A stretch of DNA of 7,878 bases from Brevundimonas sp. UBA5713 (GTDB lineage: Bacteria; Pseudomonadota; Alphaproteobacteria; Caulobacterales; Caulobacteraceae): NCBI RefSeq assembly GCF_002419815.1, contig NZ_DIGV01000057.1, positions 701 through 8,578 of the forward strand. The letters are read 5' to 3'. Within the stretch, counting starts at the first letter, position 1. Every line of letters starts with the position of its first letter. The notes beneath the pieces were generated by a model that did no database searches, had not been told where the DNA came from, and worked only from the letters and a program-made list of their open reading frames with translations. A program made the translations under genes and the position numbers. This document shows, piece after piece, positions 1-5,641 of this stretch.

Positions 1-472
1 TCTGGTGGCCCTGCGGCTGGTTGAAGCTGCTGGAGTCGACCGGCGCGGACGACCATTCGGTCGCGTAGCTGTAGGTGGTGACGGTTTCCTCACCGCCGCC
101 CAGCTTGGTGCGGGTCTCGGTGGAGGTCTTTTCCACCCATTGGAAATATTCGACGCTGCGGGCCAGCAGCAGGCCGTCGGCCGTGACGCCCAGCTGGCTG
201 TCGGTACGCGCGCCGCTGGCAGCGGCCGGTGCGGTCAGATGCACAAGCTTGCCTTCATTGGCCGGATCAATGCGGTCTGCTCCGACCGGCACAACGATGC
301 GCGCCCCTTCGTTATTGGAGCGGATCGACTGGATCGAACGTCCCTCGTTCCACGACAGCAGAACGATGGAAATCAGCACGGCCACGAAGCCGACCAGCAC
401 GCCCTTGATGGCATTGCCGATGCGCGCGAACCACGAGGTGTTGGTGGTAACCGTCACATTGTCTTGTGACAT
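1..472 (-). CDS. TMEM43 family membrane protein, N-terminal part (cut by left edge)
   Basis: The reading frame starts at an ATG on the minus strand (470-472) and stays open for 157 codons to the window edge, so the C-terminal part is missing. The product begins MSQDNVTVTTNTSWFARIGN, followed by one strong hydrophobic helix at about residues 22-41 that ends in the family-typical W-N-E-G-R (41-45). Next come a segment with D-P-A-N-E-G-K-L-V-H-L (69-79) and V-E-Y-F-Q-W-V-E (107-114). These are hallmarks I recognise from bacterial TMEM43 (LUMA-like) proteins. The family is an integral membrane protein with a large domain between its first and later helices; its molecular role in bacteria is not established. 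A purine-rich Shine-Dalgarno stretch (AGGAAGGGGG on the minus strand, 479-488) precedes the ATG by 6 bases, but it can fold with the bases next to the start. It lies 79 bases downstream of the secreted-protein gene on the same strand, so the two may be co-transcribed. Confidence 0.85.
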   Translation of the reverse strand, partial: MSQDNVTVTTNTSWFARIGNAIKGVLVGFVAVLISIVLLSWNEGRSIQSIRSNNEGARIVVPVGADRIDPANEGKLVHLTAPAAASGARTDSQLGVTADGLLLARSVEYFQWVEKTSTETRTKLGGGEETVTTYSYATEWSSAPVDSSSFNQPQGHQ

Positions 473-494
473 GGGAAGCCCCCTTCCTGAATGC

Positions 495-529
495 GGAACG
501 CCCCGGACCGACGAGGCCAGAGGCGTTCC
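495..529 (-). other. Inverted repeat between the secreted-protein and TMEM43 genes
   Basis: An 8-base perfect inverted repeat (GGAACGCC at 495-502, GGCGTTCC at 522-529) with a 19-base loop sits in the 79-base gap between two minus-strand genes. Read on the minus strand it could form a hairpin downstream of the secreted-protein stop. No T-run follows it, so it is not a classical Rho-independent terminator. It could be a processing or mRNA-stabilising hairpin, a protein-binding site, or chance in GC-rich DNA. Confidence 0.4.
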
Positions 530-551
530 TGATTGGGTTGATGGCCCGCGA

Positions 552-1004
552 TTACGGGGTTTCGGTGATCAGCAGGGTGGCCGAGGCCGTGCCGCCGTTC
601 ACAGTGCCGACCCAGATGTCATAGACACCCCACTGGGGACGGTTCATGCGGACCTCGGCATCCAGATCGCCGTAGCTGTCATCGTCGCAGTACCAGCGGC
701 CATCAGGGCCGTTGATGATCAGCGTGGTGTCGACGCTGGAGAGGGTGCGGAACACCAGCGGCAGGCCGCCAGCCTCATAGCTGACTTCAAAATCCGGTGC
801 CTCGGAGATGTAGCCCAGGCACGAACCCGGCAGGTTGGCACCGTTCACACTGCCGCCTGCGGTCATTTGCACGCGGTAGGGGTCGGGGGTGAAGCCCGCA
901 CTCAGATGGATTTCGCCGAAGTTGGCGGTCAGGTGCGCCGATTGCGCCATGGCCGGGCCGCCGATCAGCAGGCTGGCAGCGGCCAGCAGCAGGGTCTTTT
1001 TCAT
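552..1004 (-). CDS. Small secreted (periplasmic) protein of unknown function
   Basis: This is a complete 150-residue product. The N terminus is a textbook Sec signal peptide: M-K-K, a hydrophobic core, and a probable signal peptidase I cut after A-M-A at residue 20. The mature part of about 130 residues looks all-beta. It has repeated short hydrophobic strands, an S-A-G-F-T-P-D-P motif (35-42), two cysteines (C62, C106) that could form a disulfide, and an acidic patch after W-Y-C (D107-D109, D113, D115). It ends with G-x-Y-D-I-W-V-G-T (126-134). Similar small proteins in Caulobacterales are often labelled 'peptidase S1', but no His-Asp-Ser catalytic set is visible, so I do not call it a protease. 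The fold may resemble pre-peptidase C-terminal beta-sandwich domains (inference). A weak GGGA ribosome-binding site lies 7 bases before the ATG. The gene is divergent from the histidine kinase gene. Confidence 0.85.
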   Translation of the reverse strand: MKKTLLLAAASLLIGGPAMAQSAHLTANFGEIHLSAGFTPDPYRVQMTAGGSVNGANLPGSCLGYISEAPDFEVSYEAGGLPLVFRTLSSVDTTLIINGPDGRWYCDDDSYGDLDAEVRMNRPQWGVYDIWVGTVNGGTASATLLITETP

Positions 1005-1145
1005 CTTACAGTCCCAAAATTAGCGCAATTCAGCGCCTTCCAGAGCGGCTTTGCCGGTCCAGCCCGTGCGTTGCCTGAACTCTGGATACCCTTGAGACTC
1101 AGTGATCTACAGCACCATGGATATGGGGTATGGCGCACTAAAGCG

Positions 1146-1175
1146 TTGCGGTCGGCCTCATTTACGCCCTAAAAT
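1146..1175 (+). promoter_or_regulatory. Candidate sigma70-like promoter of the two-component operon
   Basis: TTGCGG (1146-1151) and TAAAAT (1170-1175) are separated by 18 bases. They match the -35 consensus in 4 of 6 positions and the -10 consensus in 5 of 6. Transcription would begin around 1182, giving a leader of about 25 bases with GGGGA (1196-1200) six bases before the histidine kinase ATG. This assignment is by eye, with no transcript data. The rest of the divergent region (1005-1145) must hold the promoter of the minus-strand secreted-protein gene, but I see no convincing box pair for it. Confidence 0.45.
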
Positions 1176-1206
1176 CACTCAGAGTGTTGCTTCTTGGGGA
1201 TAGTGA

Positions 1207-3174
1207 ATGGCGCATGATGAAAGTCATGTCCGCAGACCTGCGGACGGCGTTCAGCCAACGGAGGGTTCGCCCCTGACGCCCCCATCCTCGCGCACCCGCT
1301 CTCTGGTACGCCTGATTGCATCCATCCTGCTGGCGCAGGCCCTGTTCTGGGGCCTTTTCTACATGCCGTGGGGACCCAAGCCGTCGTTCGACAAGATCGA
1401 CCGCATTCCCTTTGCCAATGCACAGCTGGCCGAACTGACCCGCCCCACACCGTCGGCAGCGGATGCGGCCACGCACCGCAAGGTCAACCTGCCCTATGTG
1501 GATTGCTGCGACCCGTCCTATCTGTCGCTGAAGATGACCTTTGAGGTGCCCGAGCCGCCTGTCGAGGGGTTGGGTCTGGTCGCCTTCCAGCAGGTGGACA
1601 ACTTCATCTACCGCATCAATGGCTCCATCATCCACCAGCGCGGTCGGATGGACATGGGCCGACAGACCTTCCACGGCCAGCGCCCCTATGTGCTGCATGT
1701 TCCACAAGGGTTGCTGAAGGCGGGCGAGAACGAGCTGTCCATCATCACCGTGCGTGAGGGCCACCCCTATACCGACCTGATCGAGCCGCTGATGGGGCCG
1801 CATCGGCAGGTGCAGGAACTGACAGCGTTGCGTCTGTGGCAGACGGTGGATTACCGCATGCTGGGCGGCATGCTGACCCTGACGCTGGGCCTGTTCGGCC
1901 TGATCATGATTTTCCGCTCGCAGGAAAAGCGCTTTGCCTTCTGGCTGACGGTGCTGTGCTGGGCGTGGACGGCCTATGCGGCCTATGGCCTCTATCTGTC
2001 GCTGCCGCTGTCGGGCGTGGGGCGACTGATCTTCTTCTTTGCCGTGACGGCGCTGGTGAACAGCAGTCTGGTGTGTTTCATCGATGCGTGGACGCGCCGA
2101 CCGCTGCCGTGGGTGCAGCCGGTGATGATGGCCGTCTGGGCTGCCTTCACGGCCGTGGCCGTCTACGCCATGTATGTCATGCCGCAACCCTCGGGCCATG
2201 ATCTGATGACAGCCTTATGGGGCTGGTTCGGCTTTGCGGCAGGCGTGGCGGTGGTGGTGCGTCTGTTGTGGCATTTCGCCGTTGCCGAGGAAGTGCGCGT
2301 CCTTGAAGCCTCTATTTTGAGCGTCTGCGCCGTCTGTCTGGCGCTGGACGGCATCGGCGGCAAGTTCGGCCTGCTGTCCGGTGCCTATCTGATCGAGTCG
2401 GCCCCCTTGCTGTTGCTGGCCATGCTGATCGCCTTCATCCAGCGTAATTTCCACCTGTTTCAATCGGCGCTGAGCCTGAACAGCCTGCTGGAATCCAATC
2501 TGAAGAAGCGCGAAGCCGAGCTGGAAGAAGCCCACCAGCGCGAGCGCCAGTTGACCGAGCTGCAGGCCCGTAACGAAGAGCGTCGACGCCTGATGCAGGA
2601 CATGCACGACGGCGTGGGAGGCCAGCTGGTCGGCCTGCTGCTGGAGGTGCGTCGGGGCGCTGCCGATAACGAGCGCATGGCCGAGGGGCTACAGGCGGCC
2701 ATGGATGAAATCCGTCTGATGATCGATTCCGTCGATGCGCCCGGCACCTCGCTGGAGACCATGCTGTGCGTGTTTGAAAACCGCGTACGCCCGCGCGTGG
2801 AAGGGGCCGGTTTTGGCTTCGACTGGGATGTTCATATGAATACGCCCGCCGACCTGTCGCCCAATGAAGTGCTGCAAATCTTCCGCGTCATGCAGGAAGC
2901 GGTGACCAATGCCATGAAGCATTCGGGCGGTGACCGCATCAGCGTCACCGTTAAGGATCTGGACGGGACGCTGGACCTGTCCATCCGTGACAACGGCCAC
3001 GGCCTGACAGAGAACGACGCCCCGCGTCAGGTCGGACAGGGCGGTCACGGCCTTGGCAATATGAGCATGCGGGCGCAATCGATCGGCGGCGAACTGGCAT
3101 GGGAAGACGCCCGACCGGGCACCTGTGTGCGCCTGCGCGTGCCTCTGCGTTCCGGCCTCCCCCAAGCGGCCTGA
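1207..3174 (+). CDS. Membrane sensor histidine kinase, HisKA_3/NarX-type, with 7TMR-DISM-like input region
   Basis: This 655-residue kinase senses an unknown signal, autophosphorylates on histidine and passes the phosphate to the regulator encoded next to it. Domains in order: a cytoplasmic tail (1-33), TM1 or uncleaved signal anchor (about 34-54), and a periplasmic domain of about 160 residues with adjacent cysteines C100-C101. Seven further hydrophobic helices follow between about 216 and 411, then a charged coiled coil (about 425-462). The H-box is M-H-D-G-V-G-G-Q-L with phosphoacceptor H467. The HATPase_c domain has its N box at E564-A-V-T-N568, G1 at D595-N-G-H-G599 and G2 around G613-H-G-L-G-N618. 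The H-box type puts it in the NarX/DesK-like group that pairs with NarL/FixJ regulators. Topology resembles 7TMR-DISM receptors, but the periplasmic domain is not one I can name with certainty. The ATG at 1207 is supported by GGGGA six bases upstream. The ligand is unknown. Confidence 0.93.
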   Translation: MAHDESHVRRPADGVQPTEGSPLTPPSSRTRSLVRLIASILLAQALFWGLFYMPWGPKPSFDKIDRIPFANAQLAELTRPTPSAADAATHRKVNLPYVDCCDPSYLSLKMTFEVPEPPVEGLGLVAFQQVDNFIYRINGSIIHQRGRMDMGRQTFHGQRPYVLHVPQGLLKAGENELSIITVREGHPYTDLIEPLMGPHRQVQELTALRLWQTVDYRMLGGMLTLTLGLFGLIMIFRSQEKRFAFWLTVLCWAWTAYAAYGLYLSLPLSGVGRLIFFFAVTALVNSSLVCFIDAWTRRPLPWVQPVMMAVWAAFTAVAVYAMYVMPQPSGHDLMTALWGWFGFAAGVAVVVRLLWHFAVAEEVRVLEASILSVCAVCLALDGIGGKFGLLSGAYLIESAPLLLLAMLIAFIQRNFHLFQSALSLNSLLESNLKKREAELEEAHQRERQLTELQARNEERRRLMQDMHDGVGGQLVGLLLEVRRGAADNERMAEGLQAAMDEIRLMIDSVDAPGTSLETMLCVFENRVRPRVEGAGFGFDWDVHMNTPADLSPNEVLQIFRVMQEAVTNAMKHSGGDRISVTVKDLDGTLDLSIRDNGHGLTENDAPRQVGQGGHGLGNMSMRAQSIGGELAWEDARPGTCVRLRVPLRSGLPQAA

Positions 3175-3184
3175 GTATTCACCC

Positions 3185-3850
3185 ATGACCGACACCTCCC
3201 CCGTGCGCCGCATCGGCGTGCTCGAAGACAGCGTTCCGGTACGCGAGCATTTCGAATACATTCTGGGTCAGGCCGAAGATCTGATGCTGTGCGGCACGGC
3301 AACCTGTCTGGCCGAGCTGCCCGACTTGCTGGACACCCAGCCCGACCTGATCCTGACCGATCTCGGCCTGCCGGACGGCAGCGGGCTGGACCACATCCCC
3401 GGAATCAAGGCCAAGGGGATCAAGTCTTTGGTCATCACCGCCTTTGGCGACCGCGAGACGGTCGTGTCCGCGCTGGGCGCAGGAGCGGACGGCTATCTGT
3501 TGAAGGACTCCACCACCGAGTCCGTGCTGGAGGGCATCCGCGTCACACTGGATGGCGGGGCCCCCATCAGCGCCTCAGCAGCGGTGTTTCTGCTGGAGAG
3601 GTTGCGCGAACCGGCCACGCCGGCTCCTGCACCCGTAAACACGCCGCCCGCCGAGCGCCTGACCCCGCGCGAGACCGAGCTGCTGACCCTGTTCTCACGC
3701 GGCCACAGCTATAAGTCTGCTGCGCGCGAACTGGGCATATCGCCGCTAACCGTGGGCGATCACGTGAAGGCCATCTACCGGAAACTGGAGGTTAATTCTC
3801 GCGGTGAGGCGGTGTTCGCCGCCGTGCAGAAAGGCCAGCTGACGCTCTAG
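3185..3850 (+). CDS. NarL/FixJ-family response regulator (receiver + LuxR-type HTH)
   Basis: This 221-residue DNA-binding regulator is the likely phosphorylation target of the adjacent kinase. The receiver domain (about 8-123) shows the acidic pair E14-D15, phosphoacceptor D59 in L-T-D-L-G-L-P-D-G, T85 and the conserved K107 in L-L-K-D. A proline/alanine-rich linker (about 141-157) joins it to a LuxR-type helix-turn-helix (about 158-215), with L-T-P-R-E-T-E-L-L, the recognition-helix region S-P-L-T-V-G-D-H-V-K and Y-R-K-L-E-V-N-S-R. The frame is open upstream to 3125, but translation from there would begin inside the kinase gene with a sequence unlike a receiver. The ATG at 3185, ten bases after the kinase stop, gives the expected N terminus. 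No good Shine-Dalgarno sequence is visible, so translational coupling to the kinase gene is likely. Target genes are unknown. Confidence 0.93.
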   Translation: MTDTSPVRRIGVLEDSVPVREHFEYILGQAEDLMLCGTATCLAELPDLLDTQPDLILTDLGLPDGSGLDHIPGIKAKGIKSLVITAFGDRETVVSALGAGADGYLLKDSTTESVLEGIRVTLDGGAPISASAAVFLLERLREPATPAPAPVNTPPAERLTPRETELLTLFSRGHSYKSAARELGISPLTVGDHVKAIYRKLEVNSRGEAVFAAVQKGQLTL

Positions 3851-3890
3851 CCCCCATATTCATGGCGCTAGGCCCGAAGCCGGCTCCTCC

Positions 3891-3896
3891 TATGAT
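3891..3896 (+). promoter_or_regulatory. Possible -10 element upstream of the lipoprotein genes
   Basis: TATGAT matches the -10 consensus in 5 of 6 positions and lies 52 bases before the first lipoprotein start. The -35 region (around 3867-3873) is a poor match, so any promoter here would be weak or activator-dependent. If used, transcription would start near 3902, at the foot of the hairpin at 3903-3925. Confidence 0.25.
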
Positions 3897-3902
3897 CTGC
3901 GC

Positions 3903-3925
3903 CACGGGCCAAAGCGGCCCACGTG
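3903..3925 (+). other. GC-rich hairpin between the regulator and lipoprotein genes
   Basis: GGGCC (3906-3910) and GGCCC (3916-3920) form a perfect 5-base stem around a 5-base loop. CAC (3903-3905) can extend it with GTG (3923-3925) across a 2-base bulge. Only a T-poor stretch (GCTTATTC) follows, so it would be a weak terminator of the two-component operon at best. Alternatively it is a 5' leader structure of the lipoprotein mRNA. Confidence 0.3.
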
Positions 3926-3932
3926 CTTATTC

Positions 3933-3939
3933 AGGAGGG
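3933..3939 (+). promoter_or_regulatory. Ribosome-binding site that fixes the first lipoprotein start
   Basis: AGGAGGG lies 9 bases before the ATG at 3949. It is the best Shine-Dalgarno match in the window. It selects this ATG over one 87 bases upstream in the same frame (3862), which would put 29 non-signal residues in front of the lipoprotein signal peptide. Confidence 0.75.
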
Positions 3940-3948
3940 CTGAATCCC

Positions 3949-4428
3949 ATGAAGTTCACATCTGCACTGGCCGCTGTGGCCGCGATCGCTGCTGCCACCA
4001 CCCTCGCCGCTTGCGGCCAATCGGAAGCTCCGGCTGCTGATGCGGCACCGGAAGCGCCGCAAGCTCCGGCTGTCGAGACGCCGGAACAGGTCGCCGCCCG
4101 TGTGGCCGCCTCCATGACCCCGCTGGAATATGCGCTGCGTCAGGTGTCGTGCAACGAAGCCATGTCCGCCGCCAAGCGCGCCCGCGAAGGCAGCTTCACG
4201 CCGGAACTCACCGCCAAGGTCGCCGAGACCGAGCGTATGGACTTCATCAAACTGACCCGTGCCGTGCGTGAACTGGGCGGCGACCACACCGCCATCAACA
4301 CCGCCCAGCGTGCCATCATCACCCTGCCGCAACGCGTCGAGGACGTGACGCCGGAATATGTGGCCCAGACCGAAGAGTGTCTGGCCATCGTGACCGTGGA
4401 AAGCGCACGTCAGAAGGCGGCTGAATAA
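3949..4428 (+). CDS. Putative lipoprotein with conserved cysteine pair (paralogue 1)
   Basis: This is a 159-residue product of unknown function. It begins with a lipoprotein signal peptide (K2, then an alanine-rich core) ending in the lipobox L-A-A-C, so C22 should be lipidated and the protein membrane-anchored facing the periplasm. A low-complexity Ala/Pro/Glu linker (about 24-50) follows, then a mostly helical domain (about 55-155) with two cysteines, C68 in V-S-C-N-E-A and C144 in E-E-C-L. These lie 76 residues apart and could form a disulfide. It aligns by eye with the next gene: both have S-C-x-E-A followed by a conserved A-K, then F-x-x-E-L, and a late cysteine at nearly the same spacing. 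Its TAA stop overlaps the next ATG by one base, so the two genes are surely co-transcribed and probably translationally coupled. Confidence 0.85.
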   Translation: MKFTSALAAVAAIAAATTLAACGQSEAPAADAAPEAPQAPAVETPEQVAARVAASMTPLEYALRQVSCNEAMSAAKRAREGSFTPELTAKVAETERMDFIKLTRAVRELGGDHTAINTAQRAIITLPQRVEDVTPEYVAQTEECLAIVTVESARQKAAE

Positions 4429-4916
4429 TGAAGGCTGCATTCTCCATCCTGATCGCCATGGGCGCAGCCGTCACCTTGGCCGCCTGTTCCAAGGCCGAGG
4501 AGGCCCCAGCCGCCGCCGAGGCCGAAGTGGCCCCGATTCCGGCAGAGGCTCCGGCCAGCGATCCAGCCTCGGTCTTGCCCCCCGAAGCGGCAGCCTTTGT
4601 CGCCTCCTTGTCGCCCGAAGAGCTGGCACAGGCCCGTCTCAGCTGTGTGGAAGCCATCCGCACGGCCAAGGCCAACCCGCACATCTTTGACGCCGAACTG
4701 GCCGAGCAACTGGGCGAGATCGACTATCTGAGCCGCACCGAGCTGCTGACCAAGCCGCCGCTGAACGCCCTGAGCATCGAACAGGCCCGCGCCATCATGG
4801 ACTTGGCTCCGCAGTTCAATGCCAAGAGCCAACCTACGGTTGATGAAACGACCGGCGTTCGCCAATGTGTCATGCTGGTGAAGCATTACGAAGCCGAGAA
4901 GGCTGCCAAGGGTTAA
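4428..4916 (+). CDS. Putative lipoprotein with conserved cysteine pair (paralogue 2)
   Basis: This is a 162-residue product of unknown function. The signal peptide ends in lipobox L-A-A-C with lipid-carrying C20. The Ala/Glu/Pro-rich linker spans about 21-52, and the helical domain (about 53-160) carries C73 (L-S-C-V-E-A) and C147 (R-Q-C-V), 74 residues apart. The match of signal peptide, linker, cysteine spacing and the S-C-x-E-A motif to the preceding gene points to tandem duplication followed by strong divergence. The start codon overlaps the upstream stop (TAATG). AGAAGG at 4412-4417 in the preceding gene, 10 bases upstream, can serve as ribosome-binding site. The stop at 4914-4916 is followed 3 bases later by the next gene. 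Confidence 0.85.
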   Translation: MKAAFSILIAMGAAVTLAACSKAEEAPAAAEAEVAPIPAEAPASDPASVLPPEAAAFVASLSPEELAQARLSCVEAIRTAKANPHIFDAELAEQLGEIDYLSRTELLTKPPLNALSIEQARAIMDLAPQFNAKSQPTVDETTGVRQCVMLVKHYEAEKAAKG

Positions 4917-4919
4917 GTG

Positions 4920-5525
4920 ATGAAGCGTGTACTGGTCTGTTGTGCCGTTCTCGGGCTGGCATCCTGTGATCAGGCGCGCCCGTCACTTGATGCCCCCGCA
5001 GGCTCGGTCGAGGCTGCGGGCGAGACTTCGGGGGTTCCCGCCACCCCCGAAGTCCAGGCCATGGCCGATGTTGGCGCGCCCCAGCGACTGACCCAACAGC
5101 CCCAGCTTTTGTCCGGTGAGCGCATGTCCGAAAAGCCGCGTCAGGCCACCATCTACACCCCGCCTGCCGGCTCGCCCGAGCGGGTCGACCTGATGAATGC
5201 CCTGCGCAGTCAGGTGCGGGGCGAACTGGGCGGGGAGGCGATCTTTCTGGTGTCGGAACTGCGCTCCAACGGCGAATGGGCGTTCGGCAATCTGGACCCG
5301 CAGTGGCGCGACGGTCGCACCATCGATCCGCGCAAGACGCCGCTGTATCAACAGAACCCCGGCTTCCCGTTTGATGGTCTGGGCATTCAGGCCATCTGGA
5401 AAAAGGAGCGCGGCCGCTGGCAGGTTTTTGCCCACGCCATCGGCGCGACCGACGTCTGGTGGGGCGAATATTGCGACCGTGTTCCCCACGCGGTTCTGGG
5501 CGGCGTCTGCACCCACGGGAACTGA
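4920..5525 (+). CDS. Putative lipoprotein with an uncharacterised C-terminal domain
   Basis: This is a 201-residue product. A short lipoprotein signal ends in L-A-S-C (C16 lipidated), preceded by an unusual C7-C8 in the hydrophobic core. A long Ser/Ala/Pro-rich linker (about 17-80) leads to a compact domain at about 85-190. That domain has E-R-V-D-L-M-N-A-L-R-S-Q-V-R, an N-G-E-W-A-F-G-N strand (117-124), R-W-Q-V-F (166-170) and G-A-T-D-V-W-W (175-181). Two late cysteines, C185 and C197, may form a disulfide. Small periplasmic proteins with the same A-L-R ... W-A-F ... W-x-V ... T-D-V pattern occur in other proteobacteria without known function. I chose the ATG at 4920 over the GTG at 4917 because AAGGG (4908-4912) is then 7 bases away. 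It is unrelated in sequence to the two lipoproteins before it. A strong terminator follows. Confidence 0.82.
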   Translation: MKRVLVCCAVLGLASCDQARPSLDAPAGSVEAAGETSGVPATPEVQAMADVGAPQRLTQQPQLLSGERMSEKPRQATIYTPPAGSPERVDLMNALRSQVRGELGGEAIFLVSELRSNGEWAFGNLDPQWRDGRTIDPRKTPLYQQNPGFPFDGLGIQAIWKKERGRWQVFAHAIGATDVWWGEYCDRVPHAVLGGVCTHGN

Positions 5526-5535
5526 TCCAACACCT

Positions 5536-5563
5536 GTCTGGCCGGTCTTGGGGACAGCCAGAC
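5536..5563 (+). other. Small hairpin just upstream of the terminator
   Basis: A perfect 7-base inverted repeat (GTCTGGC at 5536-5542, GCCAGAC at 5557-5563) encloses a 14-base loop. It starts 10 bases after the third lipoprotein stop and ends 2 bases before the terminator stem. It may protect the transcript's 3' end or simply be chance. Confidence 0.4.
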
Positions 5564-5565
5564 CC

Positions 5566-5600
5566 AAAGGCGGTTGCGCGAGGGGCGCGACCGCCTTTTT
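5566..5600 (+). terminator. Rho-independent terminator of the lipoprotein operon
   Basis: A 14-base stem (5566-5579 with 5585-5598, one G-U pair) with a GAGGG loop is followed by a run of five T (5596-5600). Placed 40 bases after the third lipoprotein stop, it closes the plus-strand run and separates it from the repair genes. On the minus strand only three T would follow, so it acts mainly in the plus direction. Confidence 0.88.
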
Positions 5601-5641
5601 CATGCGCGCAACCTGTCGCCTCATACCTGCGTTAGCTTGAC

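Noticed and set aside
1010..1100. Promoter for the minus-strand secreted-protein gene
   Set aside because: A TAATTT-like box near the gene exists on the minus strand, but its -35 partner is too poor to support a call.
75..1172. Plus-strand open frame of 365 codons across the left part
   Set aside because: It runs antisense to the TMEM43-family and secreted-protein genes and across the divergent promoter region. It has low-complexity composition and no domain.
1117..1203. Possible 28-codon peptide upstream of the kinase
   Set aside because: It has no Shine-Dalgarno site, spans the candidate promoter and shows no signal or membrane character.
1162..2199. Long minus-strand open frame of 345 codons opposite the kinase gene
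   Set aside because: Its product is rich in His, Gln and Arg with no recognisable domain, as expected for an antisense shadow of GC-rich coding DNA. The plus-strand kinase has clear motifs throughout.
3125..3184. Upstream extension of the response regulator frame
   Set aside because: The 20 extra residues are Cys/Ala/Pro-rich and overlap the kinase coding end. The receiver domain starts properly from the ATG at 3185.
4983..5624. Minus-strand open frame of 213 codons opposite the third lipoprotein
   Set aside because: It passes through the strong terminator, lacks any recognisable domain and is antisense to a gene with a clear lipobox and ribosome-binding site.
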